DNA from: AP-15 sp963777435
Lineage (GTDB): Bacteria > Pseudomonadota > Alphaproteobacteria > ATCC43930 > CGMCC-115725
Length of the DNA stretch: 64,000 nucleotides
Assembly (NCBI GenBank): GCA_963777435.1
Contig: CAVZQT010000001.1
Span: 372,001-436,000, forward strand
Direction: 5' to 3'
In this document: positions 17,641 to 26,893 of the stretch, in pieces
How positions within the stretch are numbered: the first letter of the stretch is position 1
How the letters are laid out: each line of letters begins with the position of its first letter
The notes under the pieces: generated by a model
What the model was told of the DNA's origin: nothing
Databases searched by the model: none
The model's input: the letters and a program-made list of their open reading frames with translations, nothing else
Program-made: the position numbers and the translations under genes

Positions 17641-18945
17641 TCAATCCGCTTTGCCCCCGGCTGGCAAGTCCGAAATTGGTGCGAGCGCCGGCTCGGCGGC
17701 CGCGGGTTCGCCTCCCGCTGGCGCCGTTTCCGGCATCGCGACAAAGAGCGTCACAAACGCGATCGCGGCCACCGCGGCCGACGTCAGAAATGCGGCCGAA
17801 TAGCCGAAATGATCGACAATCACCCCGGCGGCAAGCCCGCTCAACGACGCGCCGATGCCTTGCGCGGTGGCGACACCGCCTTGCGCCACATTATAGCGCC
17901 CGGTGCCGCGCATCAGATCGGCCACGACGAGCGGCGTGATCGCACCCCAGATCTCGGCGCCGATCCCGTCGAGCAACTGGACCCCGATCAGCCACGCGCT
18001 TGCGTTCGAAAAGGTGTAGAGCACGGCGCGGATCGGCAGAATGCCAAAGCCGATCAACAGGATCGGCTTGCGTCCCCAGCGATCGGCGTTCCATCCGACC
18101 AACAGCGCGATCGGCAGCATGATCATTTGCGCGGCGATGATGCAGGCCGACATCATCGCCGTCGCCCATTCCTTGTGGGCGAAGGCGAGCTTCTGGCCGA
18201 CCAGCGGCAATAGCGGCGCGTTGGCGAAATGGAACAGCATCGTGCAGCCCGCATAAAGCAACAGCGGACGGCAAGTCAGCAGCACTTTCAGACCGGAGGG
18301 CTGCGGCTTCGCCGTCATGCTCCTTCTCGCCGCCACGCGCCCGGACATGGTCGATCGCATCTGGCCGGGTATCGACAGCACGGCGAGGCTTGCCAGCACG
18401 GCAAAGACCGGAACCAGCAAGAACACCGCTCGCTGCGAAAACGCCCAGCCGACAGCGCCTGCGGCAGCAGCGATCGCGACATTGCCGGCGTGATCCCACG
18501 CCGAATTGCGTCCCATCCGGCGGGCCAAGGCCTTGCGCGCGTAAAGGCCCAGGGTCAGCGCCGCCACCGCGGGACCAAATACGTCGCCCACCGCGGCCAT
18601 CGTCGAATTGGCGATCACGACGGGCCAGAAATGCGGTGCTGCGAAGATCGTCACCGCACCCGTCGCCAACACGGCGAGTGCTGCGACAATCAGCCCGCGC
18701 TTGGCCCGGGTCGCATCGATCAAGCCGCCGAACGGCGTTTGAACCGCAAGGCCCAGCAGCCCACCGACAGTCGTCACCAGCCCGACGGCCTCCTGACTCC
18801 AATGCTGCTGGGTGACCAGAAAGACGTTCAGATAAGGCCCGAGCGCGCCGCGCACATCGGCAAGCAGAAAATTGAGCGCATCGAGCGAAGCTGCTGTGAA
18901 TTGGGCGCGGTGAGCCACGCTGCCCCGCTGACAAAGCTGCGCCAT
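17641..18945 (-). CDS. MFS transporter
   Basis: A 434-residue inner-membrane transporter with 12 predicted helices. After a 15-residue cytoplasmic start it has DALNFLLADVRGALGPYLNVFL in helix 1, the loop 2-3 motif GLIDATRAKRG (a loose version of motif A), and VVADLMRGTGRYNVAQGGVATAQGIGASL split around helix 10. The conserved NSAWDHAGNVAIA region in helix 5 resembles a branch of MFS proteins of unknown substrate often found in alphaproteobacteria. It is followed on the same strand by the broken permease, and 311 bases separate it from the divergent DUF202 gene. Confidence 0.8.
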   Translation of the reverse strand: MAQLCQRGSVAHRAQFTAASLDALNFLLADVRGALGPYLNVFLVTQQHWSQEAVGLVTTVGGLLGLAVQTPFGGLIDATRAKRGLIVAALAVLATGAVTIFAAPHFWPVVIANSTMAAVGDVFGPAVAALTLGLYARKALARRMGRNSAWDHAGNVAIAAAAGAVGWAFSQRAVFLLVPVFAVLASLAVLSIPGQMRSTMSGRVAARRSMTAKPQPSGLKVLLTCRPLLLYAGCTMLFHFANAPLLPLVGQKLAFAHKEWATAMMSACIIAAQMIMLPIALLVGWNADRWGRKPILLIGFGILPIRAVLYTFSNASAWLIGVQLLDGIGAEIWGAITPLVVADLMRGTGRYNVAQGGVATAQGIGASLSGLAAGVIVDHFGYSAAFLTSAAVAAIAFVTLFVAMPETAPAGGEPAAAEPALAPISDLPAGGKAD

Positions 18946-19256
18946 CCCGCGACCTCGCCGGGGCGGCCACCCATTCCCGCCCTCTGCACGAGTGTCCCGA
19001 TTCGGTTGCCGCCAGTTTGAGAAGAGACCTTGGCGAAAGATGCGTACCTGGCCGCCGGCGGCGTTGCGCGCAGGCGAACCCTGGCGCCGCTACCGGGATG
19101 ATCAACAATCAGCGGTGCCCCATGTTCCGGGAGTTCGGGCTCCTCGAGCGTTGATCGCTTCGGGTCCGTGACTTCGGATAGAGCACAACATCGGCGATCA
19201 AAAATGCTTCCGATTGGTAACCGCCGATGTACACAGTGGCTTAAGGGGCGGGCGCG
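18946..19256. other. Intergenic region between divergent genes
   Basis: The 311 bases between the minus-strand MFS gene and the plus-strand DUF202 gene must contain both promoters. I see no RNA gene, no strong hairpin and no convincing small reading frame. The open frame that crosses it on the minus strand (into DUF202) is rich in His, Gln and Asp and looks like a shadow. Confidence 0.5.
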
Positions 19257-19643
19257 ATGATCGAGCGGTACAGCGACCATGCAGCCAACGAACGGACCTT
19301 CCTCGCCTGGGTGCGGACGGCAATCGCCATCATGGCCTTCGGCTTCCTGGTCCAGAAATTCGATCTGTTTTTGCGGATTGCCGCGAAGTCGCTCGGCGCC
19401 GCATCCGACGCCGCAGGCAGCCAAATCGTCGGCACCACGGCGGGTCTGCTGCTGATCGTGCTTGGCGGCGCGATGATGGTCTTCGCCGCGATCCGCTTTC
19501 GCAAGACGGCGCTGGCGATCGAAGCGCAGGACCTGCGGCCCGGCCCGGGAGTGCGGCTCGAGCTGACCCTCGTCGTGCTGCTGCTCGTGCTCGGGTCTAT
19601 CTTGTTCGTCTACCTGATCTACACGGTGGTCCGCCATTTCTGA
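19257..19643 (+). CDS. DUF202 (YidH-like) small membrane protein
   Basis: A 128-residue membrane protein with three hydrophobic segments, near residues 20-38, 60-80 and 105-125. The N-terminal motif NERTFLAWVRTAIAIMAFGF is diagnostic of the DUF202 family (E. coli YidH/YidG). The function of the family is not established. It is a single-gene unit about 80 bases upstream of the adenosine-kinase-like gene. Confidence 0.88.
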   Translation: MIERYSDHAANERTFLAWVRTAIAIMAFGFLVQKFDLFLRIAAKSLGAASDAAGSQIVGTTAGLLLIVLGGAMMVFAAIRFRKTALAIEAQDLRPGPGVRLELTLVVLLLVLGSILFVYLIYTVVRHF

Positions 19644-19724
19644 CCGAGTTCGGTCCTCGGGTTGCCGAGCCGGTGGACGTCGCTATAGTCCGTCTTCGTG
19701 GTCGAATTCAGAAAACAGGCTCCC

Positions 19725-20720
19725 ATGGATATAGCGCCGATCGATGTCGTCGGCATCGGCAATGCGATCGTCGATGTGATCGCCCACGCCGACGAGGCGT
19801 TTCTCGAAAAGGAGTCGCTCGTCAAGGGTACAATGGCATTAATCGATGCCGAGCGGGCCGAAGCGCTCTATCGCATCATGGGGCCGGCGATCGAAGCATC
19901 TGGCGGATCGACCGCCAACACGATGGCCGGCATCGCCTCGCTTGGCGGCAGCGGCGCCTTTATCGGCAAGGTGCGCGATGATCTGCTGGGCGAGGTATTC
20001 CGCCACGATCTGACAGCGCAAGGCGTGCGTTTCGACACCCCGGCGGCGATTGAAGGCCCAGCCACGGCCCGCTGCCTGATATTGGTCACGGCTGACGGCC
20101 AGCGAACCTTGAACACTTATCTCGGCGCCTGCGTGGCACTCGGACCGGACGACGTCGATCCCGAGATCGTGGCTGCGGCGCAGGTCACTTATCTTGAAGG
20201 CTATCTGTTCGATCCGCCATCAGCGCAGCAGGCGTTTCAGCGGGCCGCCGCGATTGCTCATAGCGCCAGCAAAAGAGTGGCGCTGTCGCTGTCGGACCCG
20301 TTTTGCGTCGACCGCCACCGCTCGGCATTTCGCGAGCTTGTCGCCGGTCATGTCGACATCCTGTTCGCCAACGAGGTCGAGATCTGCTCGCTCTATGAGA
20401 CCGATGATTTCGCGGCGGCGGCCGCCGCAGTGCGCGGCCATGTCGCGATCGCGGCCTTGACCCGCAGTGCGAAAGGCAGCCTCGTTCTCGCGAATGACCA
20501 GCAACATTCGATCAAGGCGGCGCCGGTGGCACGCGTAGTCGACAGCACCGGGGCTGGCGATCTCTACGCCGCGGGATTTCTCCATGGGTTGACCCGCGGG
20601 TTACCGCTCCCCATTTGTGGCGCGATCGGCAGTTTGTGCGCTGCCGAAATAATTGGCCATGTCGGCGCCCGCCCCGAGCAAAGTCTACGGGAACTTGTCG
20701 CCGCAGCAGGGGTCACCTAG
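19725..20720 (+). CDS. Adenosine kinase-like PfkB-family sugar/nucleoside kinase
   Basis: A ribokinase-fold kinase of 331 residues. Signatures: GIGNAIVDVIA near the start, the substrate-binding GGSTANTMAGIASLGG, FIGKVRDD, and the catalytic DSTGAGDLYAAGF. The combination GNAIVD plus GGSTANT is typical of bacterial and alphaproteobacterial proteins annotated as adenosine kinase, which phosphorylate adenosine or related nucleosides; other nucleosides or sugars remain possible. I prefer the ATG at 19725 (MDIAPIDV) to the open-frame start 27 bases earlier, since the protein core begins there. It is followed after 91 bases by typA. Confidence 0.82.
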   Translation: MDIAPIDVVGIGNAIVDVIAHADEAFLEKESLVKGTMALIDAERAEALYRIMGPAIEASGGSTANTMAGIASLGGSGAFIGKVRDDLLGEVFRHDLTAQGVRFDTPAAIEGPATARCLILVTADGQRTLNTYLGACVALGPDDVDPEIVAAAQVTYLEGYLFDPPSAQQAFQRAAAIAHSASKRVALSLSDPFCVDRHRSAFRELVAGHVDILFANEVEICSLYETDDFAAAAAAVRGHVAIAALTRSAKGSLVLANDQQHSIKAAPVARVVDSTGAGDLYAAGFLHGLTRGLPLPICGAIGSLCAAEIIGHVGARPEQSLRELVAAAGVT

Positions 20721-20811
20721 TACTCGACGTAAATCCGCTGCGCATCGCGGCGGAGCAGCGCCATCTGCGTCAACATCGCGCCCGATCGGGCGCGTATCTG
20801 TGTTTGGAAAT

Positions 20812-22633
20812 ATGGATCTCCGCAACATCGCGATCATTGCCCATGTCGACCACGGCAAGACCACCCTGGTCGATGCGATGCTGCGCCAGTCGGGCGCCTT
20901 CCGCGCCAATCAGCAGGTTGCCGAACGCGCGCTCGAACTCGAACGACCTCGAACGCGAGCGCGGCATTACGATCCTCGCCAAATGCACATCGGTGCTGTG
21001 GCATGACGTGCGGATCAACATTGTGGATACGCCGGGTCACGCCGATTTCGGCGGTGAGGTCGAGCGTATCCTGAGCATGGTCGACGGCGTCCTGGTGCTG
21101 GTCGACGCCGCCGAAGGGCCGATGCCGCAAACCAAGTTTGTGCTCGGCAAGGCTTTGCGCCAGGGTCTGCGGCCGATCGTCGTGATCAACAAGATCGATC
21201 GGCCCGATGCCCGCGCGGTCGAGGTGCACAACGAGGTGTTCGACCTGTTTGCGGTATTGGATGCCACTGAAGCGCAGCTCGACTTTCCGACGATCTTTGC
21301 GTCGGGCCGCAGCGGGTGGGCGGTTACCGACCTCGAGGAAACGCGCCGCGACCTCACCCCTTTATTCGAGCTGATCGTCTCGCACGTGCCGCCGCCGCAG
21401 GCCGATCCCGATGCGCCGTTTGCGATGCTGGCGACGACGCTCGATTACGACCCCTATCTCGGCCGAGTGCTGACCGGACTGATCCATTCCGGGACGGCGC
21501 GGGTCAACATGCCGGTCAAGTCCTTGGGCCGCGACGGCCGGGTCATCGAGCAGGCGCGGCTGACCAAGTTGCAGGCGTTCCGCGGCCTCGAACGCCGCCC
21601 GATCGAGGAGGCGCAGGCGGGCGACATCATCGCGGTTGCCGGACTGGCCCTTACCACGGTCGCCGACACGATCTGCGCCCCCGAGGTCGATGAGCCGTTG
21701 CCGGCCGACCCGATCGACCCGCCGACTTTGGCGATGACGTTTTCGGTAAACGACAGCCCGCTCGCCGGCCGCGAAGGCTCGAAGGTGACCTCGCGCATTA
21801 TCGGCGAACGCCTCTTTCGCGAGGCCGAAGGCAATGTTGCAATCCGAGTCACCCAGAGTGCACAGAGGGAAGCGTTCGAGGTCGCGGGCCGCGGCGAATT
21901 GCAGCTCGGCGTGTTGATCGAGACGATGCGGCGCGAAGGCTACGAATTGTCAATCTCGCGCCCCCGGGTGCTGTTCACGACCGATCCTGTCACTGGCCAG
22001 CGGCTCGAACCGATCGAGGAGGTCGTGATCGATGTCGACGAGGAATTTGCCGGGGTCGTCGTCGACAAACTCGCGCGCCGCAAGGCCGAGATGCAGGAAA
22101 TGCGGCCCTCGGGCGGCGGCAAACTGCGTTTGACCTTCTTTGGGCCGACCCGCGGGTTGATCGGCTATCAGGGGGAGTTTCTGACCGATACCCGCGGCAC
22201 TGGGGTCATGAGCCGGGTGTTTCACGGCTACGCCCCGCATAAGGGACCGCTCGAGGGTAGGCGCAACGGCGTCCTGATATCGACCGCCGATGGTCTCTCG
22301 ATTGCCTACGCGTTGTGGAACCTCGAAGAGCGCGGGCCGATGTTTATCGAGCCCGGCGTTCCGGTCTATGAGGGGATGATCGTCGGCGCCCACACCCGCG
22401 GCAACGATCTCGACGTCAACCCGCTCAAAGGCAAGCAGCTGACCAACATCCGCACCACGTCAAAAGACGAGGCGGTGCGCCTGACCCCGCCCGTTCTGAT
22501 GAGTCTCGAACAGGCGATCGCCTATGTCGCCGACGACGAACTTGTCGAAGTGACGCCAAAGTCGATCCGCTTACGCAAGCGGCTGCTCGACCCGAACGCG
22601 CGCAAACGCGCCGCGCGCGCCGCCGCGGAGTAG
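20812..22633 (+). pseudogene. typA: GTPase TypA/BipA with a one-base insertion near the N-terminus
   Basis: Ribosome-associated translational GTPase used under stress and cold. The G1 motif AHVDHGKTTLVDAML is in the frame starting at the ATG at 20812. From about 20936 the protein continues in the +1 frame with SNDLERERGITILAK (switch I), DTPGHADFGGEVERI (G3), NKIDRPDAR (G4) and the complete C-terminal half to 22633. Reading GACTCG instead of GAACTCG at 20935-20941 restores ALDSNDLERERG and gives 606 residues, exactly the usual length. Every other conserved part is intact, so this is either a sequencing or assembly error or a very recent null mutation. Confidence 0.9.
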
Positions 22634-22827
22634 CAAGCGGGCAGCGTTCGCGCCGCCGCTATCCCTTTTGTTGAGCTGCTGGTTGCTTCCCGGTATTTTC
22701 GCCGAAGTTCGAAGCGGTTTGGAGCCGCTCGCTAGACTTCCTCCTGTGGTGGTCCGGCAAGGCTTCTTAGAAAGTCGCTCGACATGTCCCCGCAGGCACC
22801 TGTCGACATCAGCAAAGCAGAGCAAGC

Positions 22828-24108
22828 ATGCGCATCGAGATCATCTGCACCGGCGACGAAGTTTTGACCGGCAAGATCGTCAATACCAACTTCAGCTACA
22901 TGACCCAGAAGCTCGAGGATTACGGGCTGTCGGTGTCGTGGGGAACGACGGTCGGAGACGATCGCGAGGAATTGCTGGCGGCGTTCCGCATGGCCGGTGA
23001 GCGCGCCGATGCGGTTATCGTCAATGGCGGGCTCGGGCCGACCGTCGATGATCTGTCGCAGGAGATCGCAGCGCGCGCCGCCGGCGTCGATCTCGTTCTC
23101 AGCGAAGAATGGCTCGCGCGCATGGAGGATTTCTTCCGGCGGCGCAACCGCGTCATGTCGGCGAACAATCGCAAGCAGGCGATGCTGCCGGTCGGCTCGG
23201 AGATGCTCGACAACCCGGTCGGAACCGCCTGCGGGTTTGCGGTCGATATTGGCAAGGCGCGGTTTTTCTTCACTCCCGGCGTGCCGCGCGAACTGTTCCG
23301 CATGCTCGAAGAGCAAATCATTCCGCGTCTACTGGCGCGCGCCGGCACCCCCGGGGTCATCCATCTCAAACGCTTTCACTCCTATGGCCTCGGCGAGTCG
23401 CATGTCGACCAGCTACTTTCCGGAGTTGAGGATCTGGTTCTCGACGGCAGCATCAAACTTGGCTTCCGCAGCCATTACCCGCAGATCGAGACCAAACTGA
23501 CGGTGCGCGGCGCCGATCAAGACGACATCGAACGCAAACTGGCGCCGGTTGTGGCCGAGGTCCGCAAGCGGCTCGGCAATTTCATCCTCGCTGAAGATGA
23601 TCAGACATTGGAGGGGGTCGTGTCGGCGGCGCTCGCTGCCCGCGGCGGATCGCTGGCCGTCGTCGAGACTTATACCGGGGGCCAGATCGCCGCCCGCATC
23701 GCGCCTTTGCCCGGCGGCGAGAAGGTCTTTCGGCGCGGCTTGGTCGCCCGCGATCCGGCCGAGATCGCGGCCGCCCTCGGGCTCGACGGCGGCTTGATTT
23801 CCGGCGAGCTTAGCCGGGAGAGCGCCGAGGCCGTGGCCGTCGCAATCCGCCACGAAACCGGCGTCAGCCACGCGCTCGCTGTGCTGATCGAGGTCGATGA
23901 TGGCCCCGACCGCATCGATTTTGGTGGCAGCATCTATCTCGCGATCACCGACGGAGATCGGGTCGAGTCACGCCGCTCCCGGATCTATGGCGGCCGCGAT
24001 TGGGTGCGGCTCGGCGCCGTCGAACTCGGCCTCGACTGTCTGCGCCGCTATCTGCAGGGGCTCCCGGTCACCGAGCGCACCGATTTCGAGCGCACCGAGC
24101 GCGGCTGA
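22828..24108 (+). CDS. cinA: CinA-family protein (MoCF-like domain plus degenerate PncC-like domain)
   Basis: A 426-residue two-domain protein. The N-terminal MoCF/ADP-ribose pyrophosphatase-like domain is complete: CTGDEVLTGKIVNTN at residues 7-21, the VNGGLGPTVDD motif near residue 70, and FFTPGVPRE near 150. The C-terminal domain aligns with nicotinamide mononucleotide deamidase (PncC), but its nucleophile motif ESCTGG reads ETYTGG at residues 280-285, and the later VAYSNEAK region reads VARDPAEI. The Ser, Tyr and Lys considered catalytic in PncC are therefore all replaced, and deamidase activity is doubtful. It starts at an ATG about 195 bases after typA. Confidence 0.85.
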   Translation: MRIEIICTGDEVLTGKIVNTNFSYMTQKLEDYGLSVSWGTTVGDDREELLAAFRMAGERADAVIVNGGLGPTVDDLSQEIAARAAGVDLVLSEEWLARMEDFFRRRNRVMSANNRKQAMLPVGSEMLDNPVGTACGFAVDIGKARFFFTPGVPRELFRMLEEQIIPRLLARAGTPGVIHLKRFHSYGLGESHVDQLLSGVEDLVLDGSIKLGFRSHYPQIETKLTVRGADQDDIERKLAPVVAEVRKRLGNFILAEDDQTLEGVVSAALAARGGSLAVVETYTGGQIAARIAPLPGGEKVFRRGLVARDPAEIAAALGLDGGLISGELSRESAEAVAVAIRHETGVSHALAVLIEVDDGPDRIDFGGSIYLAITDGDRVESRRSRIYGGRDWVRLGAVELGLDCLRRYLQGLPVTERTDFERTERG

Positions 24109-24159
24109 TCGGAGCCATTCCGGCGCGCTCTTGACCGTCGCCTGGGCTGCGGCCGCCGT

Positions 24160-24828
24160 CTAGCCGTCCACGCGCGCGGCGGTTACGGGTGGGTAATATT
24201 GCGGCGCCTCGCGGCGATCGTTCATGCCGTAGTCACGGATGACGCGCACTGCTCGCTGGCGCAAATCGCCATGATCAGCCAGCGGCCGCCAAAGTTCTCC
24301 GGCGGCAGCGTCGATCCACGACGCGAGCAACAAAGCCTTTTGCGGAGTATTAATGCCGGCAAAGGTCTCGTGCTCGACCGCACCTTTCCTTTCCGCCGGC
24401 GCCAGCCCCAATTCGGCGGTGAGAAAAGCCGACAGGGCCTCCCGCGCCACGAGTTCCGTAATCGTCACCAGTTTGGCGGCGCCGATCTCGGTTTCGTCAA
24501 AGCGCTGCCGAGCAAGTTTCTGAGCGGCTGGCAGATGGCTGTCGGCGACGATTTCGCCGACGCGGAGGTGGTAATCCTCAAAGATCTCGGATCGGCCACG
24601 CGCCTGGGCATGATGATGCTGGGCGAGCGTGCGCCACCGGACCACCGCTTTTTCGTCGCGCCAAATCGACAACGACAGCACCCGACCGGCACGCTCCCGG
24701 CTGCGAAACCGCTCGTTTTCGATGAACCCGTCGATTTGCTCGAGTTCGGGGCGCAATGACCCAGCTAGAGCCAGGTAGTCCTCCCAGCGATCCGGTCTCG
24801 GCTGCACCTCGAAGATCACGGCAAACAT
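24160..24828 (-). CDS. ABM-domain (antibiotic biosynthesis monooxygenase-like) protein with C-terminal extension
   Basis: A 222-residue soluble protein. Residues 1-105 form a dimeric alpha/beta-barrel of the ABM type: MFAVIFEVQPRPDRWEDYL, IENERFRSRERAGRVLSLSIW and AVVRWRTLAQHHHAQARGR are typical, including the His-rich helix. Residues 110-222 look like a second, divergent copy of the same fold (LVTITELVAREALSAFL, then ALLLASWIDAAAGELW). Such proteins act as oxygenases, heme-degrading enzymes or stress-response proteins; the family gives no substrate here. It converges on cinA. Confidence 0.7.
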   Translation of the reverse strand: MFAVIFEVQPRPDRWEDYLALAGSLRPELEQIDGFIENERFRSRERAGRVLSLSIWRDEKAVVRWRTLAQHHHAQARGRSEIFEDYHLRVGEIVADSHLPAAQKLARQRFDETEIGAAKLVTITELVAREALSAFLTAELGLAPAERKGAVEHETFAGINTPQKALLLASWIDAAAGELWRPLADHGDLRQRAVRVIRDYGMNDRREAPQYYPPVTAARVDG

Positions 24829-24986
24829 ATTGCCTCCTCAGGGAAGGGACCCCGGATATGGTCGGGGTCAGCGGTCAGGACGAGCACGTTCGCTTCGTCG
24901 GCCGGCGAAGCAGTCCGTTCCGCGCTCGGAACCCGCCCTAGCCGACCCTGTTTGCAAAATAGAAGCAACCGAATGGAGGATTGCTG

Positions 24987-25370
24987 ATGGACACGGTCGA
25001 GAGAACCGATGCGAATGTCCGCGAGACGGCTCGCCTGATCGCCAGCGACAAGGTCGAGAGCACCTCGGTGCGCGACAGCGCCGGCAACAAAATCGGCACG
25101 ATCGAGCGCGTCATGATCGACAAGCGCAGCGGCAAGGTTGCCTACGCGGTCATGAGCTTTGGCGGCTTCCTCGGCATGGGCGCCGATTACGTCTCGTTGC
25201 CATGGCATGTGCTGCGCTACAATGAGAACCTCGACGCCTACGAACTGAATGTTACCGAGGATCAGCTGCGCGGGGCACCGCCGGCCACCGGCGGGTGGGA
25301 CACCGGGACAGTCAGCCGCGAGTGGGAGCGCAACATCCACAACTACTACGGGGTCGATCCGTACTGGTAA
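24987..25370 (+). CDS. PRC-barrel domain protein
   Basis: A 127-residue soluble protein. Residues 15-85 form a PRC-barrel (LIASDKVESTSVRDSAGNKI, then IDKRSGKVAYAVMSFGGFLG and SLPWHVLRYNENLDAY), the fold of the photosynthetic reaction-centre H subunit and RimM. The short C-terminus ends in NIHNYYGVDPYW, a tail seen in many small alphaproteobacterial PRC proteins associated with stress. The ATG at 24987 is preceded by GGAGGA six bases upstream. It is followed by a strong terminator, so it is a single-gene unit. Confidence 0.85.
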   Translation: MDTVERTDANVRETARLIASDKVESTSVRDSAGNKIGTIERVMIDKRSGKVAYAVMSFGGFLGMGADYVSLPWHVLRYNENLDAYELNVTEDQLRGAPPATGGWDTGTVSREWERNIHNYYGVDPYW

Positions 25371-25396
25371 ACGACGGCTCGAGGATAAAACACGGG

Positions 25397-25425
25397 CGGG
25401 GCGGCTTCGGCCGCCCCGTTTCGTT
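25397..25425 (+). terminator. Rho-independent terminator of the PRC-barrel gene
   Basis: A perfect 9-bp stem (CGGGGCGGC with GCCGCCCCG) closed by the stable TTCG tetraloop and followed by TTTCGTTT, 26 bases after the stop codon. Confidence 0.9.
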
Positions 25426-25510
25426 TCGGCAAGCCCGCCTATTCGGCGCTGGGCGGATTGCGGCAGAAATGTAAAACTCGCAAGCTGCTTAACAGCGAGG
25501 AAAGGCTTGC

Positions 25511-26854
25511 ATGTCTGGAGAAGCCGACCTGACGCCGACCGATCGCCTGCTCGCGCTGTGGAACTATCTCGGCCTGCACCGGGCTCACGTCGCGAGCCCG
25601 ATACCAGGAGACCTGGCGCAGCTCGCTTCTCGGTATTCGGAAAGTCTTGCGGGCATCGTGCTGTGCGTGCCCAGCCGGCTCGACCCGGCGCCCTTCACCG
25701 AAGTTGCCGACCGCGTGCTGATGATCGGGGCCGAGCGCGGCCCGTCGGCCGAAGCGACAGCGCGCGCCACCGCCGTGCTGCCCGGGGCAAAGCACGTAAC
25801 CCTGAACGCCTACGGCGCGCCCGGAAGCTGGGCCGACGCAGTCGCCGATCGCAGCGAAGAGATTGCTCGGGCGATGATCGACTTCCTCGGCGGGATTGCC
25901 GCGGCAGGCCACCCGGCCGATCCGCCGGGTGCCGTCGCTGCCCAAGGATCCGCCGCGGGCATTACTTATCGCGTTCGAGGCAACGGGCCGGCATTGGTGC
26001 TGCTGCCGTTCTTTCTCGCCCCGTCGCAATGGGAGCCAGCAATAGCGGCGCTGGCGCAGCATTTCTCGGTCATCACCTTGGGCGGACCCCATTTGGGCGG
26101 CGTCGCCTCGCTCGAAGACCGCGCCAAGAACCGCAGCTATCAGGCGATGTTCCACGCCTTGATAGATCAGATGGCGCTGCACCCTGGAGAGTCCGTCCTG
26201 GAAGTCGGCTGCGGCGCCGGGTCTCTGGCGCGTCTTCTGGCGAAGCGCCTTGGCGGCGACAATCCGATCACCGCCGCCGACCTCAATCCATTCCTGCTGC
26301 GTGAAGCGACAGCGCTGGCGGCAGCCGAAGGCCTCGCCGAAGCAATCCGTTTCATGCCGGGCAACGCCGAGGCATTGCCGTTCCCCGACGCGTCCTTCGA
26401 TTGCGTCTATTCGGTCACCGTGCTCGAGGAATGCGATGCCACTCGCGCGATCGCCGAAATCCACCGCGTGCTGCGCCCAGGCGGCCGGGCCGGGATCGCC
26501 GTGCGCGCGCTCGACATGAAGCAATGGTGGAACCTCGATCTCCCGGAACCGATCCTGCGCAAAGTCGACACTCCGCCGCACTCGGTAGGCCCGGCCGGCG
26601 TCGCCGACCGCAGCCTTTATCGGAGGATGCGCGAGGTCGGCTTTGTCGATCTCGTGTGCTTCCCGACCCTTGTCACCCTCGACCGTCCCGGCGGGCCGAT
26701 CTGGCGCAATCGCGAAGACCATGTATTGTCGTTGTTGTCACCCGAAGAGCGAGCGCAATGGCAGGCCGAGCGAGACCGCGCCGCTGCCGACGAACTCTTG
26801 TTCATGGCGCACCCGCTGCATTGCGCGGTCGGCATCAAGCCGACGACTTCATAA
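25511..26854 (+). CDS. Fusion of alpha/beta-hydrolase-like segments with a SAM-dependent methyltransferase
   Basis: A 447-residue protein. Residues from about 225 to the end are a class I methyltransferase: motif I VLEVGCGAGSLARLL (near 230), the acidic loop TAADLNPFL, NAEALPFPDASFDCVYSV and IHRVLRPGGRAGIAVRA. Ahead of it, residues 10-130 resemble the C-terminal part of an alpha/beta hydrolase (LVLCVPSR-like strand, VADRVLMIGAERGP, a helix ending in MIDFLGG). Residues 150-215 resemble its N-terminal part (YRVRGNGPALVLLPFF, then FSVITLGGPHLGGV). No G-x-S-x-G nucleophile elbow is visible, so the hydrolase part is probably non-catalytic. The adjacent gene is a MetE-like methyltransferase on the other strand. 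The substrate is unknown. Confidence 0.72.
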   Translation: MSGEADLTPTDRLLALWNYLGLHRAHVASPIPGDLAQLASRYSESLAGIVLCVPSRLDPAPFTEVADRVLMIGAERGPSAEATARATAVLPGAKHVTLNAYGAPGSWADAVADRSEEIARAMIDFLGGIAAAGHPADPPGAVAAQGSAAGITYRVRGNGPALVLLPFFLAPSQWEPAIAALAQHFSVITLGGPHLGGVASLEDRAKNRSYQAMFHALIDQMALHPGESVLEVGCGAGSLARLLAKRLGGDNPITAADLNPFLLREATALAAAEGLAEAIRFMPGNAEALPFPDASFDCVYSVTVLEECDATRAIAEIHRVLRPGGRAGIAVRALDMKQWWNLDLPEPILRKVDTPPHSVGPAGVADRSLYRRMREVGFVDLVCFPTLVTLDRPGGPIWRNREDHVLSLLSPEERAQWQAERDRAAADELLFMAHPLHCAVGIKPTTS

Positions 26855-26893
26855 TCTGAACAATACAGAGCCAAGCTCAATGCTTGCGGCCTC

